Program-made: the position numbers and the translations under genes
NCBI RefSeq assembly: GCF_035582795.1
Contig: NC_134366.1
Span: 140,640,756-140,704,755 of the forward strand
Origin: Mycteria americana
Taxonomy: Eukaryota > Chordata > Aves > Ciconiiformes > Ciconiidae
DNA length: 64,000 nucleotides
Direction of reading: 5' to 3'
Notes under the pieces: generated by a model
What the model saw: the letters and a program-made list of their open reading frames with translations, nothing else
Told to the model about the DNA's origin: nothing
Databases searched by the model: none
Shown: one piece after another, positions 26,443 to 38,345 of the stretch
Layout: every line of letters begins with the position of its first letter
Position numbering within the stretch: position 1 is the first letter of the stretch

Positions 26443-27713
26443 ACATCACATTTCTTTTTTAAAAACTTATAAGAAAGACACCCTAAATATATTAGTACAT
26501 CAACTAAACTAGTGGCACAGATTTGACTGTGTCTGCCAGGTGTTAAATTTTCATTTAAATGTGTCTTGATCCTCTTACCTTCTAGTGCTCATTGTCTTAA
26601 TGGTATTAAACTATTGCCGGTCTGCTTAGAGAACCAGTAGTACCAATACTGGTGTGAAATTCCATCGCTTCATCTTAAGTGGTATGAACTTCAAAGACTG
26701 CCTCTAATCATTTTGATGCTAATTATTTTAAACAACCTGCACAAAACAAATACCCAGCTTAATCTATTTAAATCTAATTATAAAAAAGAGCAAGAGCTGG
26801 TTTTGGTTTTGACTCAGAGGACCCCTGAGAATGAAAGAAAAAACCCTTAAAACCACAAAAACAAAATAAATCTGGTCCCAACTGTCTCACAGAAAATAGA
26901 TTTAGGAACAAAAAAGAGGCATGTTTATCTGAAGTACTTTTGCTTTTAGCATTTCATCTAGTTTTAAAAGTTCTTAACTTTGACGCACTCTTTAGACATT
27001 ATATATCAAATGGAAATCTTTCCCTTGAGCAAAGCTTTTCCCTGCAGAGCAGAAAGGGATTTGAGATGCAAGATGCTGAATTTTTCAGAGTTTCCATAGG
27101 AGCCCATGGGATTTGAGTGCTCTTAGCTCCTGGCAGAAAGTGCCACTACTGTGTGGACGTAAGTTCCAAATGTTGCTCACTTGACTGTTTTTGAAATAAA
27201 AAAGCTTTCCGCATGATACCCTGGAAGTAGTAGTTGCAGTACAAAAAGGCTGTTTTCCTCACAACAAGAATCTCTTTAATTTTGACCTTTCCATCTTGTA
27301 ATGTTTAGTTTTTGTAAGAAGAAGACCTTCAACAAAGGGTACGTTAGATCTTGACAACAGAGTGATTCTACTTGTCAGATTTTTAAAGTTGTGTGCAGTT
27401 CCTTATGTTTCCTTTTTTTTTATTTTTCAACAAAAAATTACTGAATATTGGAACTCTTATTTACTTACAGAAATCATGGGTAACTAAACAGCAGTTTTCA
27501 GTAAGGCATTGAGAAACTGTATGTTCTGAGAAGTGCTTCTCAGATCTTGCTGTGTTTGTAAGCTGCTGGACGTTGGGTTTTCCTTGTGCTGTTATCTCAT
27601 GCAAATCTGTGCTCTGCCATATCTTTCTCCCTTGAGTCTATTCTGAGTTCTTTACTGTATCATTTTCCTTGCAGTTTTCTTTCCTGTTAGCCTGTTTGGT
27701 GTGACTGCCTCCT

Positions 27714-27744
27714 GCTTTCTTTCCTTTTTTCTTTCTTTCTTTCC
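27714..27744 (+). repeat. (CTTT)n short tract
   Basis: CTTTCTTTCC followed by CTTTCTTTCTTTCC forms an imperfect pyrimidine repeat of about 30 bases. It is complementary to the long purine tract 1.3 kb to its left. Confidence 0.85.
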
Positions 27745-28489
27745 ATCTTGATGTCTTTCATTCTGTCTAGAGAGATATATGCAGTTTGACAGATCCCTCC
27801 CCAAAGCCAAATTTGCATCTTCCAACAGGTTTTTGCTTATCTCGAATCCCTCACTCCAATCACTTTCTGATCTCATACAACAAAACTGGCCAAAGTGTCT
27901 GATCTGTAATCAAGGATGACTCATTTAAGAGCATTTGGAAAAATTTTCCTTGGTTTGTCCCAACTCCCACAAGTGTCATGAAATCTACACCATTCAGGTG
28001 CTTTCTTTTCTTGGGAGTAAAATATTCATCCAACTTCTGAATGGCAACTATATAACTTCTTTTCTTAACATGATTTGGTTGTACACTTTTAAAAGCAGGT
28101 TCCTGCCTTATTCAGGTGAGATCTTTCCTAAGCCCTGAGGCTTGCATATAGATGTGAAATCCAAATTCTCATCTGAATGTGAATTTCCAAGATACAATTG
28201 CAATGGATATTAGCTCTCTAAGAATTTTGGTTGCTTCATTTACCTTGTTATTCCGTTTCATGCTTTCTAAATTATCTGTCCTGGTTTCTGTCTTCTGAAT
28301 ACTTACTATTCTCTAAATCTAACTGATGGTACTAGGGGGATGTTTAGTTCTGTACCAGAAAAGATTGACGTTAATTACATATTTGGAGGATGGAAGAAGG
28401 CTGGAGACCACATGCCAGAACCTGCTTTCCTGGCTCAATTTCTGTCTGTCCCAGACCCACAGAGACTGCTCCTCATTTCCAAGCTTTGC

Positions 28490-28675
28490 AAGAAAGGAGA
28501 CTTTCTATTTTTTCATAGCATTACTACCAGTTGTGAAAATCTTTTCCATTATTCCATTATTCAAGGGAAATGTCTGTTGATCGGAGGCTGCTAAAGCTAT
28601 GGAATTTCTGTTGGGGAACATCCAATTTGGTGATAGTGAGTCATGCAATTACTGGAAGAAACACTGCCATATTTT
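28490..28675 (+). repeat. Unidentified repeat, copy 2 of a local pair
   Basis: This is the partner of 25,360-25,555, about 3.1 kb downstream. It carries CTATTTTTTCATAGCATTA, CCAGTTGTGA, ATCTTTTCCATTA, TTCAAGGGAA, TGATCGGAG, GGAACATCCAA and GTGATAGTGAGTCATGC. It is either an old tandem duplication or two insertions of one unrecognised family. Confidence 0.6.
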
Positions 28676-31254
28676 CTAACACACCATGAAGTTCCTTCGT
28701 GAAATCAACACTAATAACATTACTATGGATATTGCTTGTCCGCTCTGGAAAAGGAGCCAAAGTGCTGGGGTTTGGAGAGGAGTCTAACCAAACAGAGGAG
28801 GCATAAGTCAGCCATCCTTATACACCCAGGAGAACTGAACTTCCATAGAAATTGCGATTACCAGACTTGAAATAGGGACAAAAATGGTCTCCTCAGGGTG
28901 CATTCACCTGTTAAGAACAATATCTTAAGTATACCCTTCTCACACAAGACATTTCTGCCATTAACATTAGCAGACATATCCTCCTGATCTTGGGGGTCAG
29001 CATTGTGTTCATCCAGTTATCACCATCAGGTCCTGGCAGTAGAAGATGCTTTCAGGCATGTGTCTATCTCCCTCTGCCTTTTCCCACCAGAGCTGTTCAG
29101 CTCTTCTCGCAAGGATGGGGCTCATGGCTCCAGCCTGGCCCACCAGACCCGACTTGTCACATGCTCCCTTCCAGAGTATCCTCTCTCTGAAGCACCCTCT
29201 CCAGAGAAGACGGTGAGCACCTTCTTTTCCCTTCTTTACTAGTGTCTATACTTTTGAGTGGTACTAACCTCCCCTATATGTTCAGCTAACACTAAAAGGT
29301 AGTTTTATTGACCCTCTCATAATATTTATTATTTTTACTCATGTTCTGAAACTTGGAAATTAGTGATTTGCCACAAGATCTCAGCTTTCTATCCACAAAG
29401 AAAAGAGCATCTCTAGACCACAGGGTTCTAAAGGGGCAAAATGAATTAATGAGTCTGACTCATGATATTTTATAATTTTTGGTTGGGTTGGGATTTTAGG
29501 GATTATTTGGATTATTTTCACAACTAGCAAAAAAATAGCTAACCTCACTCTATCAACAGTAAAAGATTTCAGGTAATAATGTCAATCCCAAGCTTTAGAG
29601 AACAATCAAAGCCCTCACAAATCAAACCCTCACACATGGTATTAACTTAAAAGTTGACTATAGATGGTTTTTCCTCCCAGCTTTTAAGCTTTCAGGGGGT
29701 TTTAGTTCTGATGTTTATTCCAGCAGCTTCTAAAATGTCTCAAAATGAAGATTTAGTTTCTTGATGGACACTTGGTTCCATGAGTTGTGGCTACAGAAAA
29801 AAAAAACCTGCATATTTTGCGCTTCATAATAAAATCTTGGAGCACCAGCAACACTGAAAATATAGTGTTTGTGCCCTTTTTGAAATTGGTGTGTCAAGGC
29901 ATTATTGACTGGGAGATCTGCAGAAATACAGGCTTCTGACTAGTTTTAGGTCATATCTAAGGCTAAGGGAAACCTCAGACTTGATTAGGAACAAGGCATA
30001 ACAAACCCTGAGAACCAAATATGGCCTCAGGTTGGTTGAAACCATAAAATGGAGTACACAGGCATAGATGTCCTGGTAAAGTGATGCTCCAGTATATGTA
30101 GAGCCCAGATAAGCTTCCTATCTTGTCTTCTGCAGAGGTATGTTAAACTTCTTGTGTACCTGCTTCACAACCTTCTTCACAAAAAATGGCAGGTTCACTT
30201 AGAGCTGTGCCTTGAGAAATATCAAGAGATCTGTTTCATATATGTCTAGTCATGCTTTTTTCCTTATTGTAGCCAGTATAGTGTAGTACTACAGAACAGA
30301 TCTTATTATGAAATATTTCATAATTTGTAAGAATTTTTATAGTAAGTGATCAAAAATAATAATCGATAATAAACCTGATGTATTAATATGCATCATTTTT
30401 ATTAGATTGAAAAATCGTCCTGCAATATTCAGGTTTGCCAGGAGAGGGAGCAATCTACCTGTGGACTCGCAGTGTTTCAGCAGCCTTGCATGCGTTTTAA
30501 AAACCTTCCTATTTAAACATCTGAGAAGGAACGGGACTTCTACTCTTTCTTTTGGAAATCTGGCATTTGTCACAGTTTCCTTTGTGTCGAAGAGCAGGAA
30601 CACAGAAGGAAGAGAAGGGGGAAATATTTATGCAGGTGAAGAAAACAGTTTGTGAAGTAATCTTGAATTACATCCTGAAGAAGAAAAGTTTGCTGCTGCT
30701 GAAGGCTTGAAGGGCAAGAGGCCTTGCAGTGAAAGCTGAAATTAGTGGGAGCAGAGCCTTCATGGTTCTCTGCAGACAATTTTCTAACTGTTTTACAATC
30801 TGTTTTGTGAAGTTATGCTGAACATAACAAAAGAGCATCTTGTTTGGGCAAGTACTTTTTGCACAAACTTCTTGTGTGGAGTAAAAAAATTGTCCTCATA
30901 TGAACAAAGGCATCACCATTTTAAAATTTAAGGGCAGGAGGAAAATAATAGGCATTTTACTTTGCATTTGAATGTGTTTCACAATATACCTGGGCTTTAA
31001 ATACAAAAGCATTTTAAATTTATTCACTGTGTCATACAGATTCTGTGTTCTCCTTAAACAAACAGCACTCTTCACTCAAAAGAAGAAATGTGTAAAAATA
31101 ATAACGTAAATATAATCTGAAATCCTTTAAATATCTTTCCTTATTTGATTTCCTTGATGTTGTAACCAATATTTGTATTTTAGTGTTATTGAATGTTTCT
31201 TCTTTATATGAAGAGCCTTTCAAACGTGCATGCAAGCACATTGCCTTGAGTGAC

Positions 31255-31274
31255 ACCACCCCCCCACCCCCCCC
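31255..31274 (+). repeat. C-rich run
   Basis: Two blocks of seven to eight C separated by a single A lie in AT-rich surroundings. With only two main G-runs on the other strand it is not a full quadruplex motif. Confidence 0.85.
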
Positions 31275-31896
31275 ATCAGGTTAATATGCACAATTTTTCC
31301 ACTTGTATCAAGCAAAATTCCTTCAACACTAGTCTGAAGGGTTTCATTAAGAACATTTATTGGCAGGCTAAATTATTAATACACATTTTAAAAGTCTGTT
31401 TAAAAGACACATTAAGAATATGTCCATGTATTTATATTTTAACATTTATGTATTGATGGCTTTCCTAATGATGGACGAACTGAAATTCTTACTCATGTGA
31501 GTAGCACTCTGGAACTTTTGCTGTAAAATGGCATAATTCATATGACTAAATGCTGCCTTTTAGAGCCCTAAATGCTTTACTAAGGTCCCAGTCTTGGCAA
31601 AGTCTACCCAGGAAAATATCCATTACTCAACGTAGGGAGTACTTTGAAAAGTGAGTGTTTTATCCTCAGTGGGTCTTAATTAATCTCAATCAGTGCAGAT
31701 GAGATAGCTGATACTTTCATAAAATAAGTCCTCTGAGGTGTTGAACTATCCCTTGTAATCACTAGGAGCTGAAGGAATTCAGCACTGTTCAGAATTATCC
31801 TTGCATTTGGAAACATTTCCATATCAGATGCATTAATACCATTAACCAGAACTGAAAACAGATACCTTGCTGCACTGAAGAGCTGTCCTCATGGGG

Positions 31897-31911
31897 AAAA
31901 AAAAAAAAAAA
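31897..31911 (+). repeat. Poly(A), 15 bases
   Basis: An A15 homopolymer follows GGGG. No repeat body is recognised upstream. Confidence 0.9.
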
Positions 31912-32616
31912 GACATCCTAAGATCCAAATCAGGGTAGCCATAATTTTCTTCTCCCTCATTCTACATCCTTATCTCAGCCTGCTACCTCAACAGCTAATT
32001 GATTTACACCTTGCCAGAAGGGTCAAGACTGTGCTAAGTGCTCAGCATGCACTGTTGCAGCCTGCCACCAGAGAAACCCCAGACGGGAGGAGTTGTGGTT
32101 TCTGCCAAGTAGAAATACAGCACTGGGTGCACAACCTTCACAACCTCTCCCTGTGCTTTTTCCAGATGCAGCAACACGAGAATAAGGAGAAGGCAAAGGT
32201 AGGAACCAGGCAGAGGAATGCCAAGCCAGGTAACCATGGGTAAATAAAGGGCAAAGAACGCTGAGCCAAAAAAGGGGGTACAGAGCAAATAGTGTCGGTT
32301 AATGAATTCATTTGGAAATGTGTTATATGCGCTGTAGGACAGTGACTGAAATTTGGAAAAAGACACTACAAAAGGATAAGTAACCTTTTCTCCTTCAGTG
32401 CCCTTTGAGCTGGCAAGTATTAAAAAGAGAGGGTACCCTTTGCTTCCTGCTCCCTCTTCTCTCAGAAGATCTGTTATTCCCAGGAAATACTCTCTGCACC
32501 AATCCACTTTTTTAACTTAAAAATCTAATCATGGAGGTGTGACCTGGGGGAGCTGATTGCTACCTGCAGCCCTTCCACGTCATTTGCATGCCAGGCTCCC
32601 GACCATTTTATCATGC

Positions 32617-32759
32617 TATATTATTTATTTACTTGTATTAAATTTTTTATAATATATTTTATATTTTAAATATATTAAGGTATATTTCATAATGGGTCCC
32701 TTCCAACTTGAGATATTCTATGATTCTATGAATATACAATCTATTATATTATTTATTTA
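32617..32759. repeat. AT-rich low-complexity block around a CR1 tail
   Basis: The block consists of TATATTATTTATTTA and TTTATAATATATTTTATA-type sequence on both sides of the CR1 tail at 32,691. The 15-mer TATATTATTTATTTA occurs on the left (32617-32631) and on the right (32745-32759). Confidence 0.7.
32691..32731 (+). mobile_element. CR1 tail, about 40 bp
   Basis: GGGTCCCTTCCAACTTGAG followed by ATATTCTATGATTCTATGA is the last stretch of a CR1 3' untranslated region with its octamer tail. Almost the whole element is missing. It lies between two AT-rich low-complexity stretches. Confidence 0.8.
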
Positions 32760-35700
32760 TTAAAATCAGCCATCGTTTTAGAAAAACATGTTCCTGGCTG
32801 GTCCAGGCACACATTTTCAGGAAGTATCTCTTTGCCAACTACTTAGCTTAAAGATCAGAAAGAACTTGTCATAGACTTGGAGGAATAAGGTGACCCAAAA
32901 GAATTAACAAAAGATAAGGAATCTGTAATCTCTCTTTGAACTCAGCGGGACAGGTTCAGGCAGACATAGGAAAGAGGCCCTTCTCTGGCAAGAATTAAAC
33001 TCACAAGCACCTTGGCTCTAATTCAGCCAGCTACTTACACACATGTCTGACTAGAGATGCCCTACTGAAGCAACTCCCTGATTCCCTGATTCCAAATCAG
33101 GGAATTGCCTGAATTCTTTGACAAGCCAGCACTTTGAGTGTTGGTATTTGCAGGAAAAGCCTGTATAACCACACCAATTACAACAGCATTCAGACATGGG
33201 ATCAGAAGGCAGGTTAAAATGAAGCTGTAACTTCACTGATGTAGATAAGATGCCTTTTTGTCATCCTGGCCTGAGTCTGCTACTATCCTTTCCCATCACA
33301 GTTCAGGCAGCTGGGACAAAGACTGCCACGGGAATCAGATCTACCAAGTGAATGGGCTGGGTGTTGTATTTTTCCAAAATGAAAAGCAAAAGAGAGATTT
33401 TCTATACAAATAAAAATCATTAAAGACTTTGAAATAATGTAGAGCTGTTATATATTTTAAAGTTATACACAGATAAGGAGATCTGTCATCTGTTAAGACA
33501 AGAAAACAAGTAAACATACTGTTATTTGTTCCACGTGCTTTCCTATGTTTCCCACGTTTTCTTCTTGGTCCTATGAGTTATATGACAATGGCCCACAAGC
33601 AGAACGTGACATTGCTACCTGGGGACCAAGGACTGAGTACATGTTTTAAATACTCAAACTGTTCAAACTGGTGTTATGTGGACTGTTTGGGGTGCATGGA
33701 AATGTTTGTGCATATGCATGTACATGCCTGTGATTGTGCAAAGTCCTCTATACGCTCTCCGCTATTATCTATCCGTGGTCAAGAAGAACAATTTCTTTAG
33801 GATGCCACTCAGCGTTTACCATAGCCTTGGGCATGTGGCAACCAGAACAGTAAAATATCCTTTCGATAAGATACACAGACACACAGATAAAGTAATTCCT
33901 TACTGCAACTTTGTTTTAAAAAAAAACCACCTATGGCAGCACCTGGGAAATCTGCACAGCAACTTGCTAACTGAACTATTTCCATGCCTAATACACTTCC
34001 TTTATGGGCCTTAGTCCAACACCTTCCACATATACATTATTCTAAAAGGAGAGAAAAAGCTCACTGCTTTGAAGGAAAGATGTCTGGGTATTGTCCACAG
34101 CTATAGTTTGAGGCACTTGCTATAATTAATCTTTCTCTTCAAATCAGTGCTATCGACCTCAGCCACACAACAGTTGATTGAGAAATAACTAATCAGCAGA
34201 ATTTGCAGAATATGTGTTCACACAGATCTGTTCTGACAGAATTTCACTGATGACAGGATTGGCTGGTAGCTTTCACAGAAGGCAATGAGGGTTGGTGATA
34301 GTTTTGCTCTTTGATTAGATAATGTTGACCTTATCAAAAAAAGACTGAAAGGGACCTCCAGGCTGGTATACTACAAAAACCAGGAATAATGCAAGATCAT
34401 ATAATTCTGTTTATAAATTGCTGAAATTCTGACTTAAGCTTTGCCCCCAGATCTTTTACTAAAAAACTACTTGATAGTCTCATGTTTGTGGTTAAAAACC
34501 TTCTTCTAATTTCCAGCCTCAATACTGTCATAGCTAATTTATCACTTTGTCTTGTTTCACCACTGTCCTTAGTTTAAACAGCTGTGTTATCTTCCTGGTG
34601 TTGAATGAAAAAACACCCTCAACACATTTTTATAGAGAATATCTCAACCTTTGATTTGTTAAAAAAATCCAGTTGCAGTCACTTGTTATATAAAAGGCTT
34701 TTATTCTTGTGATCTTCCTAGCAGACTTTCTGTGCCTCTGTCCCATTCTGAATCTTTCTTCCCTGGACATGGACAGCTACTGTTATACATGGAGACCTAC
34801 CAATGATTCATATAAAGGCACTATTATTTCATTCCCTCTTAGCGGATATATCCTTCCTTGCCTGTTTCACAGACGCATCACATCATCCAGGTTTCCTGTG
34901 ACTGACCAGCATACACAAGTTTTCCTCCTCCTCTGTCATTCTCAACGGATGAGCTCCCAAGTTTATAGCAGAGATTCTTGTTATTAGTCCCTAAGTGCAT
35001 GACCTTTTACCTTGCACTCTTGAATTCCTTCCCATTTCTATTACTTGGGTCCTCAAGGTCATTCAGCTTTTGTGCTAATCCCTTCCTTATCCAGCTCAAA
35101 TACTAGTTTCCCATAAAGCACACTGTAACACAGCAGGCTGTCCTGAAGTTTGATTATACTTTGGTTGAATTCCTATTTGTTTCTGTGCTCTCATTTCCCA
35201 TTAACCATCCTGTCTTTGCCCTGTGTTCAGTATAATTACTCTTACTGAGAAGGAAAGCAAAATATTAATCTGGTCTGGGATTATATTTTGATTATCTTTA
35301 AACTGTACCTAGTCATCACAGCATGGCATAGTGATTCTTTATTCCTTGACCTCTTTTCCCACACAGATACACGTCTGGCAAATCTGCTATTGGTTTTAAC
35401 TTTTTTTTCTTTAAAGATAGAGCTTAGTTTAGCTTTCAGAAATCCTCAATTTATCTTAGTATATCTTGGCTTTCTAGGCAGAGCTCTCTTTACTGACCTC
35501 TCTGCTGTATGATTAATCCTTATATGCCCCTCTCAGGCTTCAAGACCCTTCTTCAATTTTTTGCTTACCTACAAGCTCCAGACAGCTTTCACATAGGCAA
35601 ACACAAGACTTACTTCTAGTACTTCTCACCAGTTTCTTTCGTTTCTCAGTTCAGCAGAGTCCCACATCAACACAAGTCATGGGCAGCATTCACGACTGCT

Positions 35701-36500
35701 ATGTTTAGACAGGCCTTCCTGGCCTGTCACGAGAGTGACTCGTCACGAGAGTCACGAGAGTCCATGTGATGCACAAAGGATGTTGAGATGCATTTGCAGG
35801 GTGACTTCCCATGGGACCCTGCCCTAACAATAGTTTTGAGATTTGCAGGTGTAAGATTGCAGGAACGAGAGGACAAGAGCAAGGGAAAAACACTGCCAGA
35901 GAAGCTCTGGAAAACACTGGCCGTGGCAACTTGAGTGATGTTGCGGAGCTGCAAGTGAAAAGCAGGCTACCGAATAGCAAATGGAAAGTCCTTTGCACTA
36001 CACAGGGTAAGGCATTTAAGGCAGTGTGCAACACAGATTTCTGTTATTCCTATTGTATCAAGTTTCATCTGCTGTGTGAGTACTTTGAGAGTACTCATTT
36101 TATTGCTAAAGCTTATTGTTATACAAATACTTCAGTGTTTTTTTCCCCTGACCTCATCTATTTGTAGCCGGTAAGACACAATACTCTCAGTAAATGCATT
36201 ACTCTTGTTGTCATTAATATTAGGACACATTTTCATCATTCTGTCTCTTCTCTTACTCTTCAGTACTTCTTTTTCTCTTGATACATCTCCATTCATCTGA
36301 TTTTCCTTCAGCTGTGCACTAAACCTATGTGTGAATTTACAGAAGTTTCTTCCAAATGTGTCCTACCTCTTTTAAAGATCTTTTTATCAATAATTCCATT
36401 CTTGATACTAGAAGGCCAATTCTCCAAGTACTCAGGTAGACAAGATTTCCTGTTCAATGAATACCTCCCATTTGTCACCATTCCAACACCTTTCCTTACT
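32760..36500. other. Intergenic, nothing recognised
   Basis: The stretch is unique DNA with a perfect 11-bp inverted repeat at 33,081-33,105 and the GTCACGAGA repeat at 35,726. Open frames are short and of ordinary composition. Confidence 0.6.
35726..35761 (+). repeat. Short GTCACGAGA tandem repeat
   Basis: GTCACGAGAG occurs three times in 36 bases, the first two units separated by TGACTC. Each unit has a CpG. Confidence 0.85.
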
Positions 36501-37175
36501 CAGAATCACAGAATCACAGAATAGCTGAGGTAGGACGGGACCTCTGGAGGTCATCTGATCCAATACACCTGCGCGAGCAGGGTCACCTACAGCCAGTTGC
36601 CCAGGACCGTGTCCAGATGGCTTTTCAATATCTTCAAGGAGGAAGACTCCACAACGTCCCTGGGCAACCTGTGCCAGTGCTCGGTCACCCTCACAGTAAA
36701 AAAGTGTTTACTGATGTTCAGAGGGAACCCCCTGTGTTTCAGTTTGTGCCCATTGCCTCTGGTCCTGTCACTGAGCACCACTGAAAAGAGCCTGGCTCGG
36801 TCCTCTTTGCGTCCTCCCTTCAGGTATTTATAGATCTATTTATATTTAGGTATTTATAGATTTATAGATCAGGTATTAATAAGATCCTCCCTGAGCCTTT
36901 TATTCTCCAGGCTGAACAGTCCCAGTTCACTCAGCCTTTCCTTATAGGAGAGATGCTCCAGTCCCTTAATGATCTTAGTGGCTCTTTGTTGGGCTCTCTC
37001 CAGTATGTCCATGTCTCTCTTGTACTGGATAGCCCAGAACTGGACATAGCACTCCAGGTGTGGCCTCACCAGTGCTGAGCAGAGGGCCAGGATCACCTCC
37101 CTCAACCTGCTGGCAATACTTTGTCTAATGCAGCCCAGGATACCATTAGCTGCCTTTGCCGCAAGGGCACATGGC
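36501..37175 (-). mobile_element. CR1 LINE 3' fragment, about 0.67 kb
   Basis: On the minus strand this reads as the C-terminal part of CR1 ORF2, with blocks such as [22 protein letters not shown] and HWHRLPRDVVESS in separate frames. The tail of CAGAATCACAGAATCACAG type lies at the left edge. The frame is broken by indels. An internal AT-rich expansion at 36,822-36,887, repeating AGGTATTTATAGAT, is not part of the usual CR1 sequence. The right edge near 37,175 is approximate. Confidence 0.92.
36822..36887 (+). repeat. AGGTATTTATAGAT expansion inside CR1
   Basis: AGGTATTTATAGAT starts at 36822 and again at 36848, and a partial AGGTATTAAT starts at 36871. The spacers are themselves made of TTTATA pieces. 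Ordinary CR1 copies have one such segment here, so this is a local duplication after insertion. Confidence 0.8.
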
Positions 37176-37981
37176 TGGCTTGTGTATTCATCATATCAGG
37201 TACTTGTCCCTAAAACTATCTGTTACTCCTGCTGCATTCCTATAAATTATTTGGAATGCTTTCTGAATTTTCTCAGTTGCATTAATTATTGCTTTTATAA
37301 CATTGCCATTTTTTTTTTCACTTTAAATTGTCTCCTCAGTGCCTGTGTAATAAGTATATTCCTGTCCATTGTATCTTTTCTTTTCCATGGTGGACTTTTC
37401 CTCTTGCTGAATAACTTTACTTTTCTTGATGTATGTCCCACTATTATTTAATTGCAGCCAATCTTGGTTAATTTTTTTAAAAAAATCAGTTCTGCTTTTT
37501 TGAAACTTCAGTAATTCTCCATTAATGGTCTTCCCACACTTTTTAAAATCAGCATTTTAAATTTAATAGAATGGCTAAGAGTCCAGCATCATCCAAATTT
37601 CTTTTCAATGGCTGACTCAGACAAGGTACTAGGTCTAGTCTACCTTATGAATTGATTTGACTATGCTAGAAGGAAGCAGCATTATCTTTACTTCCTGAAT
37701 ATTTTCCTTGCCAACTATCGTTTCACAGATGGTCTTAGTCATTATAATCCCACATGATACATGCTTTGCTTTCTCCCAGTCTTTATTTTATGTTTTTCCA
37801 ACACTATGTGTTCCCTCTTTTACCTTAATCACAACTGTTCAGCCTTCAGCATGCAAAACACTAGTCTTTCATATGACAAAGCACCAATCAAGTAATGTAT
37901 GAATTGTCACAGCAGATCAAACCAATAGTTTATTTTTTCCAATGTCTTTTCTTTGAACTGAGAGAATACCAAACTTTTCAG

Positions 37982-38009
37982 AAAAAAAAAAAAAAAAAAC
38001 CAAAAAAAC
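37982..38009 (+). repeat. A-rich run (A18 CC A7)
   Basis: This is an uninterrupted run of 18 A followed by CCAAAAAAACC. No retrocopy or polyadenylated repeat is recognisable upstream. Confidence 0.9.
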
Positions 38010-38246
38010 CAACAGTTAAAAAATCCCCACAGTGGCTTGCAATAGCATGTTATTGAATAGTTTTTTCCAGTGCAGGAAGTTAGGGATGGATAATGTCTTG
38101 AACATGAAGGTATGCATCTTTCTGTAATACATATATTGTATTTTATTGAGTGGAATTGCAGACATTCTTAACAGGTGTAAAAATGCTGAATCCTCCTTAA
38201 AGCCCTGCTCTGCTCTGTAACATCTTGTGCTCCACAGCTCAGTGTG

Positions 38247-38345
38247 CAGAGGGGTGGTTCCCAAAGTATCGTCCATACACCACTGGGGTCTGCGAGGCAA
38301 GGGCCCGTGGTCTGCAGCACATTTGCAGTCAGCCTGTGCTCTCTG
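38247..38345 (+). mobile_element. hAT/Charlie-like terminal fragment
   Basis: The sequence starts CAGAGGGGTGGTTCCCAAAG and continues with CACTGGGGTCTGCGAGGCA and CCCGTGGTCTGCAGC. It has the hAT-type terminal layout, including the internal repeat of the GGTCTGCG motif. A second CAGTGGTCCCAAACTATG stands at 38406-38423 in the same orientation, so the two are not a matching inverted pair. Coding sequence is absent. Confidence 0.5.

Larger units (their letters stand above)
25556..28489. other. Intergenic between the two unidentified repeat copies
   Basis: The interval contains the purine tract at 26,130 and the short pyrimidine tract at 27,714. The remainder is unique AT-rich DNA without a recognisable gene. 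Confidence 0.6.
28676..32616. other. Intergenic, nothing certain
   Basis: The stretch is unique DNA with a C-rich run and a poly(A) run. A pyrimidine tract and acceptor ending at 32,165, with GT donors after it, form an exon-like segment. The 157-codon minus-strand frame at 32,034-32,507 has no recognised domain. Confidence 0.6.

Noticed and set aside
26056..26449. Three minus-strand Phe/Leu/Ser frames of 78 to 119 codons
   Set aside because: They are translations of the purine microsatellite.
32034..32507. 157-codon minus-strand frame
   Set aside because: No known domain or family resemblance, and no supporting gene structure.
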